Shown here piece after piece: positions 59,605 through 64,000 of a stretch of DNA of 64,000 nt. How positions within the stretch are numbered: the first letter of the stretch is position 1; every line of letters starts with the position of its first letter. The stretch is from the NCBI GenBank assembly GCA_041494805.1, contig JBGQBN010000002.1, forward strand, positions 1 to 64,000, in the 5' to 3' direction. Under the pieces are notes generated by a model that worked only from the letters and a program-made list of their open reading frames with translations, was not told the DNA's origin and did not search any database. This DNA comes from JBGQBN01 sp041494805 (GTDB taxonomy: Bacteria; Acidobacteriota; Terriglobia; Terriglobales; Acidobacteriaceae). The position numbers and the translations under genes are program-made.

Positions 59605-60510
59605 TTGAGAGCCCCTTACTTGCACCGATACAGTCGAGCGGACCTGCTTCGCATACTTCGGCTCACGGCGCGTCAGTTGGCAGCTTGGGAAAAGGCCGGA
59701 CTGGTAGCCGCCGCCGAAAGCTATTCCTTTTTTGACCTGCTGCAAATCAAGAAAGTGCGCGACCTGTGCGCCCACAAGGTGCGCCCGGCGGTCATCCGGC
59801 AATCGCTCGAGGCCATGCAGAAACAAGTAGCCGGGATGGAGAATCCTCTGCTCGAGGCCAGCGCTTTCACCACCGGACACCGCATCGCCTTCCGGCATGA
59901 AGGCAGAGTCGTCGAGCCCATCGCGGGACAGTTCATGTTCGACTTCGCTCCCGGTGAGAAGGTTGTCACCAGCACACGCATCGCGACGGTCAGACCCGAG
60001 CCCGCATCGGCGGATGTGGTCGAGCTTTTTGCCCGCGGCATTGCGCTGGAGGAGGATCCTAACAACCAGGTGCAGGCCATCACGACTTATCATCGGGTGC
60101 TCGAACTCGATCCCGATCATGCCGCTGCGCATATCAACCTGGGCACGCTCTATTACAACCGGCAGGAGTATGCTCTGGCGGAAAAGCATTACCGGCGGGC
60201 CATTGAAGTGGATCCGCGCTACGCCCTGGCCTACTTCGACTTGGGTAATGTGCTCGACGAGACTGGGCGGGTGACGGAAGCCATTCAAACTTACACTACG
60301 GCGCTCCAGCTCGCGCCCACCTACGCAGACGCTCATTACAACCTGGCATTGGCTTACGAAAAGCTCAAAGAGCCGCGTAAGGCCCTGACGCACTGGCGAG
60401 CTTACGCGAAGCTGGACACGACTGGTCCGTGGGCTGTGCACGCGCGTAATCAGATCCAGCGCATTCTGCAGGCGGATGGGTTGAGGCTGGTGTACTCCAA
60501 GCGCGACTGA
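59605..60510 (+). CDS. MerR-like HTH and TPR protein
   Basis: The product has 301 residues from a TTG. An N-terminal MerR-like helix-turn-helix (YSRADLLRILRLTARQLAAWEKAGLV, then YSFFDLLQIKKVRDLCAHKV) precedes four TPRs from about residue 150 (for example AAAHINLGTLYYNRQEYALAEKHYRRAIEVDP). It resembles acidobacterial TPR regulators of unknown target. Probably cytoplasmic, since no signal peptide is seen. It is divergent from the secreted pair. Confidence 0.78.
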   Translation: MRAPYLHRYSRADLLRILRLTARQLAAWEKAGLVAAAESYSFFDLLQIKKVRDLCAHKVRPAVIRQSLEAMQKQVAGMENPLLEASAFTTGHRIAFRHEGRVVEPIAGQFMFDFAPGEKVVTSTRIATVRPEPASADVVELFARGIALEEDPNNQVQAITTYHRVLELDPDHAAAHINLGTLYYNRQEYALAEKHYRRAIEVDPRYALAYFDLGNVLDETGRVTEAIQTYTTALQLAPTYADAHYNLALAYEKLKEPRKALTHWRAYAKLDTTGPWAVHARNQIQRILQADGLRLVYSKRD

Positions 60511-60652
60511 GTTCCCGCCCACGCGCCGAGCTGCGCTCGGTTGGACAGCCGAGGGCGGCTGTCCATAACGTGGTGCTTGCCGCATCCGCTCGTGCTGACC
60601 CTTCCAGGTGCTAGAATTTGGGGTTTGCCATCCTCTTCGTGAAGGTATTTAT

Positions 60653-61831
60653 ATGTCTGAGACCATCCTGCAAATTCCAGCACCGGCTCCTCTGACCACG
60701 TTTACCGAAGACGAGATTCTCTTTCGTGACAACATTCACCAGTTCGCCGAGGAAAGAGTCCGGCCTCTGGTGAAGGAGATGGATGAGAAAGGCGTCTTCG
60801 ACAAGGACCTGATTCATCAGTTTTTCCAGCTGGGGCTGATGGGGATCGAGGTTCCGGAGCAGTACGGCGGTGGGGGCGGCAAGTTTTTTGAAGCGATTCT
60901 GGCGGTGGAGGAAATGTCGCGGGTGGACGCTTCGGCGGGCGTCGTGGTGGACGTGCAGAACACGCTGGTCAACAATGCGTTGCTCCGCTGGGCTACTGAC
61001 GAACAGAAGAAGCGCTACCTTCCACGCATGGCGGCGGACACCTGTGGTGCCTACGCGCTCAGCGAAGCGGGCTCCGGCTCGGACGCATTCGCACTACAGA
61101 CCAAGGCCGAACTCAGGGGCAGCGACTACGTTCTGAACGGGCGCAAGCTGTGGATCACCAATGGCAAAGAGGCGGGGCTTTTCGTGCTTTTCGCCACGGT
61201 GGATCCGGCTGCGGGGTACAAGGGCATTACCGCTTTCCTGGTAGAGAAGGAGTTTCCTGGGTTCACTGTCGGTAAGAAAGAAGACAAGCTCGGGATCCGG
61301 GCATCATCCACCTGCGAACTGATTCTCGAAGACTGCCGAGTGCCGAAGTCGAACGTGCTGGGTGAAGTGGGCAAGGGATACAAGATCGCGATTGAGACCT
61401 TGAACGAGGGGCGTATCGGGATTGGGGCCCAGATGGCCGGCGTGGCGCGCGGAGCCTGGGAGTATGCCTGCAAGTACGCGCAGGAACGCAAGCAGTTTGG
61501 GAAGACGATCGCCGATTTCCAGGGTATTCAATTCCAGATTGCGCAGATGGCGACGGAAATCGAAGCGGCTCGGTTGATGGTGTATAACGCAGCGCGCATG
61601 AAAGATGCGGGTGTGCCGTTCGTCAAAGAGGCCGCGATGACCAAGCTGTTCTGTTCACAGGTCGCTGAGCGCGTGACCTCGCTGGCCATTGAAATCTACG
61701 GCGGGTACGGGTTCACCAAGGACTATCCGGTGGAAAAGTATTGGCGCGATGCCAAGATCGGCAAGATTTACGAAGGCACGTCGAACATGCAGTTGGCGAC
61801 CATTGCCAAGCTGGTGCTGGGCGGGAAATAG
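60653..61831 (+). CDS. Acyl-CoA dehydrogenase
   Basis: The product has 392 residues from the ATG at 60653 (GAAGG upstream). It is an FAD flavoprotein with the full family pattern: YALSEAGSGSDA, LNGRKLWITNGKEA (FAD contacts), RIGIGAQMAGVARGAWEYACKYAQERKQFG and the catalytic Glu within EIYGGYGFTKDYPVEKYWRDAKIGKIYEGTS. It oxidises acyl-CoA to enoyl-CoA and passes electrons to electron-transfer flavoprotein. Short-chain or branched-chain substrates are likely (butyryl- or isobutyryl-type), but that needs assay. Confidence 0.95.
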   Translation: MSETILQIPAPAPLTTFTEDEILFRDNIHQFAEERVRPLVKEMDEKGVFDKDLIHQFFQLGLMGIEVPEQYGGGGGKFFEAILAVEEMSRVDASAGVVVDVQNTLVNNALLRWATDEQKKRYLPRMAADTCGAYALSEAGSGSDAFALQTKAELRGSDYVLNGRKLWITNGKEAGLFVLFATVDPAAGYKGITAFLVEKEFPGFTVGKKEDKLGIRASSTCELILEDCRVPKSNVLGEVGKGYKIAIETLNEGRIGIGAQMAGVARGAWEYACKYAQERKQFGKTIADFQGIQFQIAQMATEIEAARLMVYNAARMKDAGVPFVKEAAMTKLFCSQVAERVTSLAIEIYGGYGFTKDYPVEKYWRDAKIGKIYEGTSNMQLATIAKLVLGGK

Positions 61832-62205
61832 TTTTCCGATTGGGTTGCAGATCAGAGAAGAAGAGCCCACCTCAGGGGCCAATGCCCTGCTTCCCAGCGA
61901 GTTACGGCACGACTGAAGCCCTGTCCTGCCCACGCCCTGCCCGGGTGGGAAGGTTGCCGGCGACCTCTGAAAGCTGCGCTGCTAGCGGGATTTCTTGATT
62001 TCAAGGCACCTCGGTAACGCATGCTGGTTACCCATAAAGTGCAGCAAGTTGCATCTGCGGGCCCTGCAGCAGATCGCTTCATTCATCCTAAGTTCCTTCT
62101 TTGGAAGAGTTTGAAACAGGCGGTTTCATTGGCGTCCAAGCTGCATTTCCCAGTAGAAGCCCGCTGCTTTTGGGGCGCAGATCGGGGTGCCACTTGCTGA
62201 ACGAA
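61832..62205. other. Intergenic region with a degenerate dispersed palindrome
   Basis: Near 61897-61925, CGAGTTACGGCACGACTGAAGC followed by CCTGTCCTGCCC matches the repeat family of 1.4 and 20.3 kb. No gene is recognised in the remaining sequence. Confidence 0.45.
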
Positions 62206-62634
62206 ATGACGGGTCAGGCGATCGCGATGCCGAAGCCTAAACGATCCATGCTTCCGGTCCTTACCGTGCTGTTCCTGGTTTCGTACGGCTTGATGGCCCT
62301 GCTGGTGGTGGAACAGGGGCGGACGATTGATTCGCAGCGCAATCTGATCCGGCAGTTGTTCAGCGACAGCACCGAGTTGAGTGCCATGAAAGGCAGTGCA
62401 ATTCAGAAGCATAACGCCGAAGCCAAGGTCCAGGCTGAGGCGAATGCACGCTCCCAGGCGCAAGCTCCGTCGTCCCAGGCTCCATCATCCCAAGCTCAGT
62501 CGTCCCAGGGGACCCCACGAGACAATGCCAAGAGCGATCGGAAGGTAGGCAAGGCGCGGAGACCGAACCCGCTGAAACCGCCCAAGTTTACATCGGACGA
62601 GGCGGATGAACGCAGGGCGCTGATCTCCATTTAA
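62206..62634 (+). CDS. Small membrane-anchored protein with Ser/Gln/Ala-rich tail
   Basis: The product has 142 residues from the ATG at 62206 (62227 is an alternative). A single membrane helix (SMLPVLTVLFLVSYGLMALL) precedes a short alpha-helical stretch and a low-complexity SSQAQAPSSQ region, ending in a basic tail. Topology suggests a type II membrane protein. No function is recognised. Followed 20 bp later by another small exported protein. Confidence 0.55.
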   Translation: MTGQAIAMPKPKRSMLPVLTVLFLVSYGLMALLVVEQGRTIDSQRNLIRQLFSDSTELSAMKGSAIQKHNAEAKVQAEANARSQAQAPSSQAPSSQAQSSQGTPRDNAKSDRKVGKARRPNPLKPPKFTSDEADERRALISI

Positions 62635-62655
62635 GTCTACGGGCCCGGTAAACCC

Positions 62656-62907
62656 ATGAAGGTTCTGGCAGCACTACTATTGTCGTTGTCTCTGCCCGGT
62701 TCACATCTCGCTTCTCCGCCGCGTTCCCCGGTGGATCGCCCCCGCACGCAGCAAGCCCGCAAGGGCGGACGCTGGTACTTCGCCGAAAACGGGCATGCCG
62801 TGTACTGCTACGGTCCGGTGATGATGGTCACCCAGGCTCAGGGTGGGTTGCAGCGCGTGGCTACATTCTGCCAAGGCAACAAGCCCATGGTGCCATTGAA
62901 GGACTAA
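62656..62907 (+). CDS. Small secreted protein of unknown function
   Basis: The product has 83 residues with an N-terminal signal peptide (MKVLAALLLSLSLPGSHLAS). The mature part has GRWYFAENGHAVYCYGP and a further Cys near the end (ATFCQGN), so a disulphide is possible. It may be co-transcribed with the preceding membrane protein. Not recognised. Confidence 0.55.
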   Translation: MKVLAALLLSLSLPGSHLASPPRSPVDRPRTQQARKGGRWYFAENGHAVYCYGPVMMVTQAQGGLQRVATFCQGNKPMVPLKD

Positions 62908-63018
62908 CGCGCCCAACGCCTCCCGTTTTTTGAGTTTCTGTTGCCCTCTCTTCCGGTTTGACCATGCGGAAAATCCCGCCAAAGATGAGCCGACCATGCT
63001 AAGTTAGTGCCTTCCTCC

Positions 63019-64000
63019 ATGATCGGCCAGACCATCTCCCACTACCGGATAGTAGAGAAGCTGGGTGGCGGCGGGATGGGTGTGGTTTACAAGGCCGAGG
63101 ACACCAAGCTGGGGCGTTTTGTCGCGCTTAAATTCCTTCCCGACGACGTAGCCAAAGATCGGCAAGCCTTAGAGCGCTTTCAGCGGGAAGCGCGGTCTGC
63201 TTCGGCCCTCAACCACCCCAACATCTGCACCATCCACGAGATTGACGAACAGGACGGCCAGACTTTCATCGTCATGGAATACCTGGACGGGCAGACGCTG
63301 AAGCACCGCATTGCGGGGCGTCCGATCGACACCGAAACTTTGCTGAATCTGGCCATCGAGATCGCCGACGCGCTGGACGCTGCGCACGCCAAAGGCATCA
63401 TCCATCGCGACATCAAGCCAGCGAACATCTTTGTCACCAAGCGCGGACAGGCTAAGCTGCTGGACTTCGGGCTGGCGAAGCTGGCTCCGGAACATCGCCG
63501 CGGTGCCGCTGACCCGGGTATGCAAACAGCCACAGACAGGGAGATGATGACCAGCCCCGGCTCAACGGTCGGCACTGTGGCCTATATGTCGCCAGAGCAA
63601 GTTCGCGCGGAAGAACTCGACCCCCGCACCGATCTGTTCGCGTTTGGCACGGTGTTGTACGAGATGGCAACTGGTGGACTGGCCTTCTCAGGGAGCAGCA
63701 GCGGAGTGGTGTTCGAGGCGATTCTGAATCGGACGCCTCCGCCTGCGTCGTCTGCCAACCCGGCAATTCCCGCAAAGCTCGAAGAAGTCATTTTCAAAGC
63801 GCTGGAGAAAGACCGCGAGTTCCGCTATCAGACGGCGGCTGAGCTTCGCGGAGACTTGAAACGGATCAAGCGGGCGCTGGATACGTCACGGGTGCGGGCT
63901 GGGAGCTCTGCAGTGGCAGCTTCCGCGGGAACAGTGGCGATGACGCCGGGCGGGGAGAACACGGTACTGCGGAAACGGTCTCTGGTGGCGGCCTCGTTGG
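63019..64000 (+). CDS. Serine/threonine protein kinase (Pkn type), truncated by the window end
   Basis: The ATG at 63019 opens a frame that runs to the end of the window (327 codons). The Hanks-type kinase motifs are present: GGGGMGVVYKAED, ALKF, HRDIKPANIF, DFGLAK and SPEQVRAEELDPRTDLFAFG. The family usually has a C-terminal sensor or tricorn-like region after a membrane helix, and RKRSLVAAS at the very end may be the start of that helix. The substrate is unknown. Confidence 0.92.
   Translation, partial: MIGQTISHYRIVEKLGGGGMGVVYKAEDTKLGRFVALKFLPDDVAKDRQALERFQREARSASALNHPNICTIHEIDEQDGQTFIVMEYLDGQTLKHRIAGRPIDTETLLNLAIEIADALDAAHAKGIIHRDIKPANIFVTKRGQAKLLDFGLAKLAPEHRRGAADPGMQTATDREMMTSPGSTVGTVAYMSPEQVRAEELDPRTDLFAFGTVLYEMATGGLAFSGSSSGVVFEAILNRTPPPASSANPAIPAKLEEVIFKALEKDREFRYQTAAELRGDLKRIKRALDTSRVRAGSSAVAASAGTVAMTPGGENTVLRKRSLVAASL

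Overview
The window looks like chromosome of an acidobacterium (Acidobacteriota, probably Terriglobia). It is about 60% GC. It carries two von Willebrand proteins of the family typical of that phylum, and many secreted or periplasmic proteins of unknown role. It also has a HAF-repeat protein, a LysM/DUF4015 protein, a DUF6599 protein, PilT, an MglA-type GTPase and the start of a Pkn-type Ser/Thr kinase. This assignment is inference from gene content; there is no rRNA.

Region 1 (1-26.7 kb) is ordinary chromosome: TrmJ-type methyltransferase, two VWFA proteins, MglA GTPase, a ClpX-like AAA+ ATPase, a LysM/DUF4015 secreted protein, IlvE, DinB, a VapBC pair, PilT, a STAS protein, RecX, AlaS, a Rieske oxygenase, a lytic transglycosylase, an AMIN/amidase and a DUF6599 membrane protein. 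A REP-associated tyrosine transposase (16.1-16.5 kb) sits inside two clusters of palindromic repeats. A second family of dispersed palindromes fills gaps at 1.4, 20.2 and 61.9 kb.

Region 2 (26.8-58.1 kb) is the remarkable part. It begins at an intact tRNA-Thr(CGT) gene and ends at a 43-bp copy of the 3' end of that tRNA (42/43 identical). This is the geometry left when an element integrates at a tRNA 3' end, although no integrase is visible. Almost everything between concerns respiratory or extracellular electron transfer. A seven-gene minus-strand operon (39.5 to 29.9 kb) encodes a 16-haem cytochrome, an NHL propeller, a tetrahaem OmcE-like cytochrome, a parvulin, an outer-membrane beta-barrel, an NHL lipoprotein and a 12-haem cytochrome. 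Divergent from it are ResB and CcsA (System II cytochrome c maturation) with a histidine kinase, whose likely NtrC-type partner lies further on. Then come a multicopper oxidase with permuted copper motifs, HemA, an FNR-like regulator and an H-protein-like membrane protein behind a clear sigma-54 promoter. A tightly overlapping operon follows: HybA-like Fe-S protein, NrfD/HybB quinol protein, a dihaem sensor kinase, an NtrC-type regulator and an archaemetzincin. A monohaem cytochrome c closes the island. Two tandem TPR proteins and a first Crp/Fnr regulator lie at its left end. Four TGTGA-N6-TCAC(A/C)-like sites lie in island gaps and match the recognition-helix residues of both Crp/Fnr proteins.

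The inferred picture is a transferable, redox-regulated module. Quinol would be oxidised by the Fe-S/NrfD unit, electrons would pass through periplasmic multihaem cytochromes and a porin-cytochrome conduit to a secreted tetrahaem (possibly filament-forming) cytochrome. Haem supply, cytochrome maturation and sensing would be encoded in the same island.

Region 3 (58.1-64 kb) returns to ordinary chromosome: two secreted proteins of unknown function, a MerR-like/TPR protein, an acyl-CoA dehydrogenase, two small membrane or secreted proteins and a truncated Ser/Thr kinase gene.
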